Assembly (NCBI GenBank): GCA_965249775.1
Contig: OZ252253.1
Location: 992,001-1,056,000 of the forward strand
Direction: 5' to 3'
DNA: 64,000 bases
Source of the DNA: UBA822 sp965249775
GTDB taxonomy: Bacteria > Gemmatimonadota > Gemmatimonadetes > Longimicrobiales > Gaopeijiaceae
Shown here piece by piece: positions 44,685-53,043 of this stretch. A program made the position numbers and the translations under genes. The notes beneath the pieces were generated by a model. That model was not told where the DNA came from. It made no database searches and saw only the letters and a list, made by a program, of their open reading frames with translations. Position 1 is the stretch's first letter; every line of letters starts with the position of its first letter.

Positions 44685-47600
44685 CTACGCGGCCGATCCG
44701 CCGACCTGAAGCGCTTCCTGAAGCTGTACGCCCACGATCGTACTCACGCCGGGCTCTTCCATCGTCACGCCGTAAATCCAGTCGGCGGCCTCAATCGAGC
44801 GCGGATTATGTGTGATGAGCACGAACTGCGTCTGCCCTTTGAACTCCTGAAGAAGTCGCACGAATCGGCCGATGTTGTTCTCGTCCAAGGGCGCGTCCAC
44901 CTCATCGAGCACGCAGAAGGGACTCGGCTTGACCAGATAGATGCCGAAGAGCAGTGAAAGCGCCGTGAGCGCCCGCTCCCCTCCGGAGAGCAAATCGATG
45001 CGCTGGGTCTTCTTCCCCTTCGGCGACGCGTGGATCTCGATCGGCGACTCGAGCGGATCTTCCGAATCCGTAAGCCAGATGTCGGCCTCTCCGCCCTCGA
45101 ACAGCCGCGTGAAAGTGGCGCGGAAGTTCTTGCGAATCTCTTCGAACGTACCCTCGAACAGGTCGATGGCAGTCTCGTTGATCTTCTTGATGGCGACCCT
45201 CAGGTCGTCGCGAGCGGACACGAGATCCTCTCTCTGCTCCGAAAGGAAACCGAGCCTCGCGCTCTCCTCCTCGTGTTCCTCAACCGCAAGCATGTTGACG
45301 AGTCCGATCCGCTCGAGTTGCATGACGATGTCTTCGAACTCCGCCTGCAACTCGTCCGGCGTACCCTCCACCGGTTCTGCCTCTTCCAAAAGCTGATCGA
45401 TCGGCCGTCCCCACTCGCCTTCCAACCGCTCCTGGATCAAGGCGATCCCGCCCGATACCTCCTGGCGTTCGAGTTCGAGCTCGTGCCGTCGGTTCACGGC
45501 CTCCCGATCCGCGCTCCGTAGGGCGCGCGCCGCCCGCTCGGCTTCAGCCAGATCTTCCGCGACACCGGTAAGCAACGTGCTCCTCTCGTCCAACACCGCC
45601 TGAGCGGCGTCCCGCTCGTCGAAGAGACGCTCGGTCTCCTTCTTGCCTTCCTTCTGTAACTCGACAGCCGTCTCCACGTCACCAGTGAGCACTTTCTCTT
45701 CGGCGTCCAGGTCGACTAGACGTTGCTCCTGTGCACTACGGTCACCGGTCAAGTCCTCGACGCGTTGTGCAACTTGCTTGGCCTCCTCTTCCGCGCGAGC
45801 GAGCTGAATCGAAAGCCGGGCCTCCTCGCCACGCACGTCTTCCCACTCATTCTGGACCACGGCCAATTCGCTTCGGGAAGCCTCCCGCACCTCGCGCGCA
45901 TCGCTCTCCTGGGCGAGGAGGCTCTCCCGATCCTCCTTTGCAGTCGCGGCACGCTCCAGGGCACGGGCACGTGCAGCCCGGGTCCCTTCGAGCTGTCTCG
46001 CCAATTCATCCCGGTGTGTATCGATGCGAGCGCGCTGGTCTACCTGGGCCGCACCCTCGGCACTCGCCCTGTGTAACTCACCCTGTGCATCCAGCAGAGC
46101 GGACCGGGCTTGTTCGATCGCAGCCTCCGCCTTCGCGTATCGAGTCTCTTCCTTCTCCAAGCTTCGCCGGGATTTCAAAGCTTCTGCCTCCGCCTTCGAC
46201 AACGCGGAGCGGAGCGCCGCGAGGCGGTCCTTCCGCTCGAGCCGTCCTGATATCACGGTAGGCGTTCCGACCCGAATCAAGCCTCGGGGGTCGAGAATCG
46301 TACCGTCCCGAAGCAGCCGTATCAGCGCGGAACGGCCCTCCGTCTCCGCGTCGTCCACGAGATCGACCTCACCGAGCAAGGCCTCGACCCAAGGGGCTCC
46401 CTCGCCGATGCCGCGGACCGACTCGAGGAGCGTCCCGGCCGCCTTGTCCGGAACACGGTCGAGCGGGAGCAGGATCAACCCGCCGGCGCCCTGCCAGTCC
46501 TCAGCGAACCACCTTATCAGGCGATCGGCGGTCTGGCTGTCCCTCACGACCAAGGCCTCGGCCAGCGTCCCCAGGTAGGCCTCTACCGCCGGAGCCAACT
46601 CGGCCGGCGCCTCGATGAAGTTCAGCAGCGACCCGACGACAGCCTCGTCCCCGAGTGCGAGAACCGCCTTGGTCGCCGGATCGATTCCCTCTTGGCCACG
46701 CTCGATAGCCTCCAACGCGGCCACCTCCGCTGAGATACCTTGCGCGGCGCGCACCGCTTGCACCTCCTCACGCCTTGCTGCTTCGAGCGAGGACTTTGCA
46801 TCGCCCAGCGCAGCCAGCGCCGAATCCAGCTGGGCCTTGGCCTTTTCGACTCCCCCCTCTAGGCCGTCGATGCGCCCGGTAAACAGATCTCCCTGTGATT
46901 CGAGATCCGAGAGGGTGTCAGAGGCGTCCTTCAGCTCCGTATCGATCCGTTGGAGGCGGCGCTCTAGCTCTGCAGCTTGGCCTTGCGCTGCGTCTGCATC
47001 ACCCTCGAGTTGAGCCCCCTTCCTGATCACGTCACGTTCGTGGTGCTCCGTCTCGTCCACACGGGCCCGGGCCCCCTCGAGGCGGGCACGGACGGACGCC
47101 ACAACCTCGGCGTGTCGTGTGACGTCCGCTCGAATCCCCTCCCGTTCTGCGTCCCGACCGCCGTGCCGCCCCTCCAACGCCGTCAACTCCTCCACCACTT
47201 GATGCAACCGAGTCTCCGAGGCGTCTCGGTCTCCTCCGATCTGCCCGAGGCGACGTTGGGCGTATCCTTGTCGCTCCTCAGCCACCGCGAGATCACGCTC
47301 CCAGTCGACGAGCTGCTCCCGGATTTCGCCCAGGGCCGCCGCCGCCTCTCTCCTGGAGCGCTCCGCATCCACCTCTTCCAGACGCAACGTCTCGACGTTC
47401 GTTTCGGCAGTCTGGAGCTCGGCCGCCATCCCGTGGCCCATTTTTCGGTCGCCCTCCAGGGCCTTGTCCAACTCCGACAAGCGGCTGCGAAGCCTTTCCA
47501 GGTCGTGACCCACGACGGACACCTCGACCGCCAGACGCCGTTCTCGAAGCGTCTTGTAGCGTTCAGCTTTCCCTTTCTGGCGGGCCAGGGACCGCACCTT

Positions 47601-48200
47601 GGTCTCGACTTCGCCGATCACGTCCTCCAATCGGGTCAGGTCTCGCTCGGCGTGCTCGAGGCGTCGCATCGCAGCCTTACGGCGATCCTTGTACTTGCCG
47701 ATCCCGGAAGCCTCCTCGAAGAGTTGGCGGCGCTCCTCGGCCCGATCCGACAGAATCGCATCGATCATCCGATTCTCGATGACCGAGTAGGCGTTGGCGC
47801 CTAAGCCAGTTCCGCGGCAGACGTCCAATACATCGCGAAGCCGACATGTAGAGCGATTCAGCGAGTAGTCGCTCCCGCCGTCGCGGTAGACGGTGCGTCC
47901 GATCTCGACCTCTGCGAACGAGACTGGTAGCCCCCCGTCTTCATTGGAAACGACCATGGTGACCGCGGCCCGGTTGACCGGCCGGCGATTCAACGATCCC
48001 TGGAAGATGGCCTCTTCCATCTTTCCACCTCGGATGGCGGAGGGGCGCTGCTCTCCTAAGACCCACCGAATGGCATCGCTGATATTGGACTTCCCGCACC
48101 CGTTGGGACCCACGACGGCGGTGATCCCTTCATGGAAGTCGATGACGGTGGCGTCGGCGAAGGACTTGAATCCATGAATGCGGAGGGATCGCAGCTTCAT
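44685..48200 (-). CDS. smc: Chromosome segregation ATPase SMC
   Basis: 1171 residues. Walker A GPNGCGKSN at 32-40, two long coiled coils (about 165-500 and 660-1010), hinge (about 510-650), signature LSGGERALTALSL near the C-terminus and Walker B FCVLDEVDAPLD. It forms condensin with ScpA/B, which are not here. Its start overlaps the end of the next gene upstream by four bases. Confidence 0.97.
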   Translation of the reverse strand: MKLRSLRIHGFKSFADATVIDFHEGITAVVGPNGCGKSNISDAIRWVLGEQRPSAIRGGKMEEAIFQGSLNRRPVNRAAVTMVVSNEDGGLPVSFAEVEIGRTVYRDGGSDYSLNRSTCRLRDVLDVCRGTGLGANAYSVIENRMIDAILSDRAEERRQLFEEASGIGKYKDRRKAAMRRLEHAERDLTRLEDVIGEVETKVRSLARQKGKAERYKTLRERRLAVEVSVVGHDLERLRSRLSELDKALEGDRKMGHGMAAELQTAETNVETLRLEEVDAERSRREAAAALGEIREQLVDWERDLAVAEERQGYAQRRLGQIGGDRDASETRLHQVVEELTALEGRHGGRDAEREGIRADVTRHAEVVASVRARLEGARARVDETEHHERDVIRKGAQLEGDADAAQGQAAELERRLQRIDTELKDASDTLSDLESQGDLFTGRIDGLEGGVEKAKAQLDSALAALGDAKSSLEAARREEVQAVRAAQGISAEVAALEAIERGQEGIDPATKAVLALGDEAVVGSLLNFIEAPAELAPAVEAYLGTLAEALVVRDSQTADRLIRWFAEDWQGAGGLILLPLDRVPDKAAGTLLESVRGIGEGAPWVEALLGEVDLVDDAETEGRSALIRLLRDGTILDPRGLIRVGTPTVISGRLERKDRLAALRSALSKAEAEALKSRRSLEKEETRYAKAEAAIEQARSALLDAQGELHRASAEGAAQVDQRARIDTHRDELARQLEGTRAARARALERAATAKEDRESLLAQESDAREVREASRSELAVVQNEWEDVRGEEARLSIQLARAEEEAKQVAQRVEDLTGDRSAQEQRLVDLDAEEKVLTGDVETAVELQKEGKKETERLFDERDAAQAVLDERSTLLTGVAEDLAEAERAARALRSADREAVNRRHELELERQEVSGGIALIQERLEGEWGRPIDQLLEEAEPVEGTPDELQAEFEDIVMQLERIGLVNMLAVEEHEEESARLGFLSEQREDLVSARDDLRVAIKKINETAIDLFEGTFEEIRKNFRATFTRLFEGGEADIWLTDSEDPLESPIEIHASPKGKKTQRIDLLSGGERALTALSLLFGIYLVKPSPFCVLDEVDAPLDENNIGRFVRLLQEFKGQTQFVLITHNPRSIEAADWIYGVTMEEPGVSTIVGVQLQEALQVGGSAA

Positions 48201-50254
48201 TCAGGCACGGTTCCTCGTCGGGGCGTCAGAAGCATTGCTCTATCGTCGTCCGTGATCATCCGTCCCATCACTTCAGCCGATTCCTCATCCTGGAAGGCTC
48301 CGCCGTATACCCGTACGCTGGTCGTGCTATCTGCATACGTGACATGGAGCGCGTACGCCGGTATCGAAGCCAGAGCCAATGCGTCGATCCTGCCCTGTGC
48401 AACCTCCGCCGAGGGAAATTCGCTGAAATAGAACGCGTACTGAGCTTCGCGCACCGCCAAATCGTCTGGGTTCAGCGGTGACGCCCTCCCGCGACTCATG
48501 ACAGCGGCGACCGGGTCCCTCAGGGCGATGGCCTCCTCGGCGGTGTACGCGGGCCCCGCGTAGAGTGCGAACTGGGGCGTCCCGTCGATCTCCAATGGGG
48601 TTACGAAGAAGAGAAGATCCGGAAGCTGACTCTTTAGAGCAGCGGCCGTGCTCATAGGAGTCTCTACCTCGAACCAGAGGTCGAGCAACAGGACGTGGGT
48701 CATGATCTCGCTTTGAGGTGTCGGCAGCCCCTGTATGAAATCCACGGGAGTTGGTGCGTAGTAGGAGGTGACCCGGACATTGTCGGGAGGCGTAATCCAT
48801 TCAACGGTTATGAAGTATGCGATCCCGAAGAAGGTACCGCCGAAAACTGTGACCGCCGCCAGCGTGATCAGCACCAAACGTACTAGTACGTCACGCCTCT
48901 TTTTCCACCTCAACCGGGTGAGACCCTTTTGGCTGCGCCGGGCCTTTCTCACCGCCTTGGCCGTCTCTTTCCGCTTTTCCGCCGAAACAACTTTGCCGCG
49001 GCCCGCGCCTTTGCCACCCACCGCCGCTAAAGCAGTGGCGAAGTCCACGTCGGGTGGAGGAGCCTCGACACCCACTCCCGCTGGAGAGCCCTTTGCACCC
49101 GCGTCCGCTGGAGAATCCTCAACACCGATCCCCGCTGCAGCGTCCTCGACACCCACTTCCGCTGGAGAATCCTTGGCAACCACCTCCGCTGGAGAATGCT
49201 CGGCATCCATCTCCGCCGGCGCACCGGAGGCTGGCTGCCCAAGTCCGACTGCGGCGTCAGGCGCGGAATCGGCCACGGCTCCAACGACACTAGCCACTAT
49301 GTCATCAACATCGCTCAGGCCAGCATCCGTGGGCTCGACCGCCGCCGCACTCTCTTCCCCGTCGTGGACCAACGCCGTCAGCTCTATGTCGAGCGGCTCC
49401 CCCAACTCCATCTCGTCCGGCGGGGAGGGCGGGGGCTTGGCCTCCTCCAATCCCACATCTGGCGAGTCGGTGTCGTACTGGGCACCCTTGAGGCCCGCCA
49501 AGCTGAAAGCATCGGACGGCATGGGCGGTGGACCGACAGCGACGGCCGGCGGTGCATCGGGAGCCGCGGCCGGCGGCACCTCCACCTCCGGTAGCCCGGG
49601 TAGCGCCTCAACGGAGGCCACACCACCGCCTTCACCGTCACTCTCTACGGATGGAGCGTCTCCGTTCGCCGGGCCCAGAACCGCCATGAGCGGACCGGAC
49701 TCGCTCCCCAGAATGGCCCCGACATCCTTCGCTGGCGGCGCGAGCACCAGGACTCCCTCGGCTCTCTTGGTCACTGCCTCCGCACCCGGGGTGCCAGTCG
49801 ACACGTGGAAAACGAGTGTGGCTCCCGCCTCTCTACACCCGCGAATCACCATGTCCCACTTGACGTGTTTCAGCACGTCGGCGACTTGAACGACCGGTGT
49901 TCCGGCCGGGGCAAGCACCAAGCCGCCTTCGACATTCGCCGTGATTCGCTGAGCCGACGCCCCGTAAAGCACCAGGTCGGACACACCCTCACCGTTCTCG
50001 ACACCACAGGCCTTATGGAGCACCGGACCGTCGAGGCATGCATCAGCGAGGATGACGCGGCGCCCGGAGGCAGCCCATCTCTTGGCCACTGCCAAGCTCG
50101 CCTGCGCCCCCCAATCGCGGTCGATCTCAGAATCGACGAGAATGACGACGCACGCGGATACGGAGTCACCGTCACCGAGGGCAGACTCGATCTCCCCGGG
50201 TAGACTTCCAGCGGCTGGATCCAAGGCCTGCCAAGCCTGATTTGCTGGATTCAT
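48197..50254 (-). CDS. MinD/CpsD-like protein with SPOR-like C-terminus
   Basis: About 685 residues from ATG 50254 (50290 also possible). The N-terminus resembles the ATPase fold of BY-kinase/MinD proteins (VVILVDSEIDRDWGAQASLAVAKRWAASGRRVILADA), but I see no clear Walker A. A long disordered Pro/Ala/Glu region follows, then a membrane helix (about 470-490, VLVRLVLITLAAVTVFGGTFFG). The outer domain has two SPOR-like halves (LYAGPAYTAEEAIALRDPVAAV; VRVYGGAFQDEESAEVMG). SPOR domains bind denuded peptidoglycan. The tight link to smc suggests cell division or chromosome-envelope roles. Confidence 0.7.
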   Translation of the reverse strand: MNPANQAWQALDPAAGSLPGEIESALGDGDSVSACVVILVDSEIDRDWGAQASLAVAKRWAASGRRVILADACLDGPVLHKACGVENGEGVSDLVLYGASAQRITANVEGGLVLAPAGTPVVQVADVLKHVKWDMVIRGCREAGATLVFHVSTGTPGAEAVTKRAEGVLVLAPPAKDVGAILGSESGPLMAVLGPANGDAPSVESDGEGGGVASVEALPGLPEVEVPPAAAPDAPPAVAVGPPPMPSDAFSLAGLKGAQYDTDSPDVGLEEAKPPPSPPDEMELGEPLDIELTALVHDGEESAAAVEPTDAGLSDVDDIVASVVGAVADSAPDAAVGLGQPASGAPAEMDAEHSPAEVVAKDSPAEVGVEDAAAGIGVEDSPADAGAKGSPAGVGVEAPPPDVDFATALAAVGGKGAGRGKVVSAEKRKETAKAVRKARRSQKGLTRLRWKKRRDVLVRLVLITLAAVTVFGGTFFGIAYFITVEWITPPDNVRVTSYYAPTPVDFIQGLPTPQSEIMTHVLLLDLWFEVETPMSTAAALKSQLPDLLFFVTPLEIDGTPQFALYAGPAYTAEEAIALRDPVAAVMSRGRASPLNPDDLAVREAQYAFYFSEFPSAEVAQGRIDALALASIPAYALHVTYADSTTSVRVYGGAFQDEESAEVMGRMITDDDRAMLLTPRRGTVPE
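49064..49198 (-). repeat. Five 27-bp units in the SPOR protein gene
   Basis: Five 9-residue copies of DSPAEVGVE-like sequence (HSPAEVVAK, DSPAEVGVE, DAAAGIGVE, DSPADAGAK, GSPAGVGVE), encoded by imperfect 27-bp units in the disordered linker. Confidence 0.85.
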
Positions 50255-50416
50255 CCGTGCGTTCTCGACATGACGGTCACTCCGCCCCATGAGTCGCTGA
50301 TCCCCGCGAAGAACGACCCCGAAGCGGCCACCCCCTCAACGGCGGCAAGGTGACTGGAAGCTACCCTTTGATGGGGACTGCTGTAAACTGGTAATCACCC
50401 CCGTAGGCGGGCGAGA

Positions 50417-50788
50417 TCAGCCGTTGAGCTCGAGCCGTGGGGCATCCCCCCAGAGCACTTCCAACTGATAGAATTGTCGCGCCTCCTCGTGGAACACGTG
50501 GACGACGAAATCGATGTAGTCGATCAGTACCCACCGGCCCCCCTGGAGGCCCTCGATGTGCTCTGGCCGGATCTCTTCCTTCTTCAACTGCTCGACGATG
50601 TTTTCGGCGATCGCCTTCACCTGTACGTCGGACCGGCCGGAGGCGAGAAGAAAGTAGTCCGTGGCACCCCATATGCTGGCGAGGTCCAGGGCAACGACGT
50701 CAGCCGCCTTGAGCTCAAGGGCCAGCTCCGCCGCTCGTTCGACGGCCTCAGTGACTTCGGGCCGTACGCGTTTGGGGCCTGCTGCCAT
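50417..50788 (-). CDS. rsfS: Ribosome silencing factor RsfS
   Basis: Binds L14 and blocks subunit joining in starvation. 123 residues, normal length. Family motif: ALELKAADVVALDLASIWGATDYFLLASGRSDVQVKAIAENI, then GGRWVLIDYIDFVVHVFHEEARQFYQLEVLWGDA. It lies after rplI on the same strand. Confidence 0.95.
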   Translation of the reverse strand: MAAGPKRVRPEVTEAVERAAELALELKAADVVALDLASIWGATDYFLLASGRSDVQVKAIAENIVEQLKKEEIRPEHIEGLQGGRWVLIDYIDFVVHVFHEEARQFYQLEVLWGDAPRLELNG

Positions 50789-50827
50789 ATGGGACTTTCG
50801 TGTGGGGCTGGAAGGGTAATCGGAAAT

Positions 50828-51283
50828 CTAGTCTTCACCCCTTTCCACCTGGACCTCGACCTCTACCTCGACCTGGCTATGAAGCCGGACAGTAACCTTC
50901 TCGGCCCCCAACACCTTCAGGGGCTCTTCGAGCATCACGATCCGGCGATCTACCTCGAAATCCAGTTCGCCCTGGTTCAGTCGGTCCGCCACATCGGCGT
51001 TGGTGACCGCTCCGAACAGCTTCCCATCGTCCCCAGCGCGGACGTGGAACAGGATCGATGTGCCTTCCAACTGTGATGCGCGGCGGCGAGCCTCCAGGTA
51101 ATCATGCTTCGCATGCTCCTCGGCTTCCTCACGCTCCCGTTCGAATTTCTGCAGGTTGGCGGCGCTAGCAGGGAACGCCAGGCCTTGCGGGATGAGATAA
51201 TTCCGCGCGTAACCCGCCTTCACGTCGACAATGTCACCGTGATCCCCGAGCCGGTCCACGGTCCTTCTGAGAATGAGCTTCAT
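50828..51283 (-). CDS. rplI: 50S ribosomal protein L9
   Basis: Large-subunit protein with two domains joined by a helix. From ATG 51283 (GGAGAAGG upstream) 151 residues: MKLILRRTVDRLGDHGDIVDVKAGYARNYLIPQGLA start, connecting helix and C-terminal domain GKLFGAVTNADVADRL. The frame is open 5' to 51355, not conserved. The C-terminal end is rich in Val/Glu repeats (VEVEVEVQVERGED). Confidence 0.95.
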   Translation of the reverse strand: MKLILRRTVDRLGDHGDIVDVKAGYARNYLIPQGLAFPASAANLQKFEREREEAEEHAKHDYLEARRRASQLEGTSILFHVRAGDDGKLFGAVTNADVADRLNQGELDFEVDRRIVMLEEPLKVLGAEKVTVRLHSQVEVEVEVQVERGED

Positions 51284-51296
51284 CAATCCTTCTCCA

Positions 51297-52268
51297 CTAC
51301 GATTTGCCGCCGGCGATGGCCTCGGCCCTCGACCGAAGGTCGAGCCAGGTATCACCGACGCCTACCAACAGGGCGCCCACGATCAGCACGGGCGCGAGGA
51401 CGCCCACGATCAACACGGGCGCGAGGAACAACATTCCCACCGCCACAAAAAGAAAACCAAGACCAATCAGGCCGCCGTTCAGAAAGAGCAGCACCGCTGC
51501 TCCGCGCATGGTATAGAGGCCGCCCATGAATACAACGGTGTTTCCACCGGCATTCGTCCAGCCCTCGCCGGCACCGAAAACGATCAGCGCAAGGCCGATC
51601 AACAGCAGCCATACGAGGTGATCATTGAACCGGAATTCGCGCAGTGGCCCCAATCCCAGGCCGCTCCCGCCCGAAAACCTCACGTAGGCCCACCATGCGA
51701 CCGCCAAGCCAGACAGCGAGGATAGCCCCACCAGCGCTGGAAGAAGCCTTCCCCACTGCGCCACGGTCTCGTAGGCCGTATTCAGATCGGCGCTAGAGAT
51801 TGACGCTTCGAAGTCGCTCGCCATGAACATCTGGTTGAGCAGGCTGATGCTCTGCATCATCCCCTCGGTGATGAGCCAACTCACCATGGACCAAGAACCC
51901 GGCCGCACCGTCAGCAGCAGGCCCGCGAGTGCGGCAGTCGCAACAACGGCCGCAAGAGCGCGAGGAAAGAATCGGCTCCGGGGCCACCGCATGGTCAAGA
52001 CGACAAACCAACCGGCCAGCATGACGGACCACCCACGCTCGACATACCAGACCCCTCCCCGCGCCGGTATACCCATAGCCACGAGGACGGCGAACATCGC
52101 CGCCACCGCCGCAGGCAACCTCCGCAAACCGAGCACCAACGCGAGCGCAAGGAACGGAAAGGCCACCAACACCCCCGCACTGGACACGGATAAGACGAAG
52201 GTAACGAGCAGGAGACCCACAGCCCGGGGCCAAGTTCGTTCATCAGCCACCGCACTCGACTTCTTCAA
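51297..52268 (-). CDS. DUF2232 family membrane protein
   Basis: 323 residues with about eight helices; no known activity. The block FRFNDHLVWLLLIGLALIVFG is characteristic of the family, which often lies between rpsR and rplI, as here. A repeated APVLIVGVLAPVLIVGALLVG near the C-terminus comes from a 27-bp DNA repeat. Confidence 0.85.
   Translation of the reverse strand: MKKSSAVADERTWPRAVGLLLVTFVLSVSSAGVLVAFPFLALALVLGLRRLPAAVAAMFAVLVAMGIPARGGVWYVERGWSVMLAGWFVVLTMRWPRSRFFPRALAAVVATAALAGLLLTVRPGSWSMVSWLITEGMMQSISLLNQMFMASDFEASISSADLNTAYETVAQWGRLLPALVGLSSLSGLAVAWWAYVRFSGGSGLGLGPLREFRFNDHLVWLLLIGLALIVFGAGEGWTNAGGNTVVFMGGLYTMRGAAVLLFLNGGLIGLGFLFVAVGMLFLAPVLIVGVLAPVLIVGALLVGVGDTWLDLRSRAEAIAGGKS
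51374..51425 (-). repeat. 27-bp period tandem repeat in the DUF2232 gene
   Basis: Two copies of a 25-base core (51374-51398 and 51401-51425), one mismatch, encoding LAPVLIVG twice in a membrane helix. Confidence 0.75.
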
Positions 52269-52274
52269 CAGGCC

Positions 52275-52940
52275 TCAGACCTCGTGATCCCGGATATACG
52301 GGATCAGGGCCAGATAGCGAGCACGCTTGATCGCCCGTCCGAGATCACGCTGAAAACGGGCGGTGACCTTCGTTGTTCGTTTGGGCAGTATCTTGCCCTG
52401 TTCGGTCATGAACTGCGAAAGCGTCGAGACGTCCTTGTAGTTCAGCAATTCGATGACCGGTCCCTCCATGCGGCGGCGGCGTCCGCGGCCTCCGCTGAAC
52501 TCGGGAGGGCTGAAGCCCTTATCGGGATCGTCCGCATCACCGGGACCATCCTCAGCGGCGTTAGCCTCGTCTTTATCGTCTTTATCGTCTTTGTCGTCGT
52601 CCTCGGAGCTCGAAGGAGGCGCCGCCCCGAGTAGGGAGTGTCCGGTCGTCGGCTCTCCTTCATTGAGAACGATCAAGTATCGAAGCAGCTCGGCGTCGAG
52701 CCTGAGCACACGCTCGAACTCCGGAAGGCCGTCTGTTTCGGCCCGGACCTGTGCAACGACGTAATACCCGCTGCTCTGCTTCTTCACCGGGTAGGCCATC
52801 TGCCGCACGCCCCAATGATCGACGGCACCGACCTCGCCGCTTTTTCCGAGCACTAAAGGATGAAACTTCTCGAGCTTCTTATTGACGGCGTCCTCGTCGA
52901 GGGTCGCGTCGAAGATGTAGACGATCTCGTACAAACGCAT
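52275..52940 (-). CDS. rpsF: Fused ribosomal proteins S6 and S18
   Basis: One uninterrupted frame of 221 residues from ATG 52940 (GGGAG seven bases upstream). Residues 1-98 are S6 (MRLYEIVYIF, GVRQMAYPVKKQSSGYYVV, LDAELLRYLIVLNE). Residues about 105-150 are an acidic linker (SSEDDDKDDKDDKDE and on). Residues about 154-221 are S18 (MEGPVIELLNYKDVSTLSQF, GKILPKRTTKVTARFQRDL, AIKRARYLALIPY). S6 and S18 bind each other on the 30S platform. An internal ATG at residue 158 has no ribosome binding site within normal distance and would omit the basic start of S18. DUF2232 and rplI follow, so the place of rpsR is filled by the fusion. Confidence 0.9.
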   Translation of the reverse strand: MRLYEIVYIFDATLDEDAVNKKLEKFHPLVLGKSGEVGAVDHWGVRQMAYPVKKQSSGYYVVAQVRAETDGLPEFERVLRLDAELLRYLIVLNEGEPTTGHSLLGAAPPSSSEDDDKDDKDDKDEANAAEDGPGDADDPDKGFSPPEFSGGRGRRRRMEGPVIELLNYKDVSTLSQFMTEQGKILPKRTTKVTARFQRDLGRAIKRARYLALIPYIRDHEV

Positions 52941-52974
52941 CTCAATTCTCCCACGGTCCGCTTGGAAACACGGG

Positions 52975-52997
52975 CCCCGCCAATCCGGCGGAGCGGG
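52975..52997 (-). promoter_or_regulatory. Possible S6:S18 leader hairpin before rpsF-rpsR
   Basis: A stem of CCCGC (52997-52993) with the complementary part of GGCGGGG (52981-52975) encloses a loop that includes CCG. It is in the 5' leader about 35 bases ahead of the ATG. A TATATT -10 box lies at 53014-53009. Known S6:S18 autoregulatory leaders use a bulged or looped CCG; whether this is one cannot be shown here. Confidence 0.35.
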
Positions 52998-53043
52998 ATA
53001 AGCCACGTAATATAGGCTCTGGACTAGTCTTTGGTACCCCCAA

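Noticed and set aside
52278..52469. Separate 64-codon rpsR starting at the internal ATG
   Set aside because: No ribosome binding site at usable distance and the start would lose the basic N-terminus of S18; the upstream frame is continuous.
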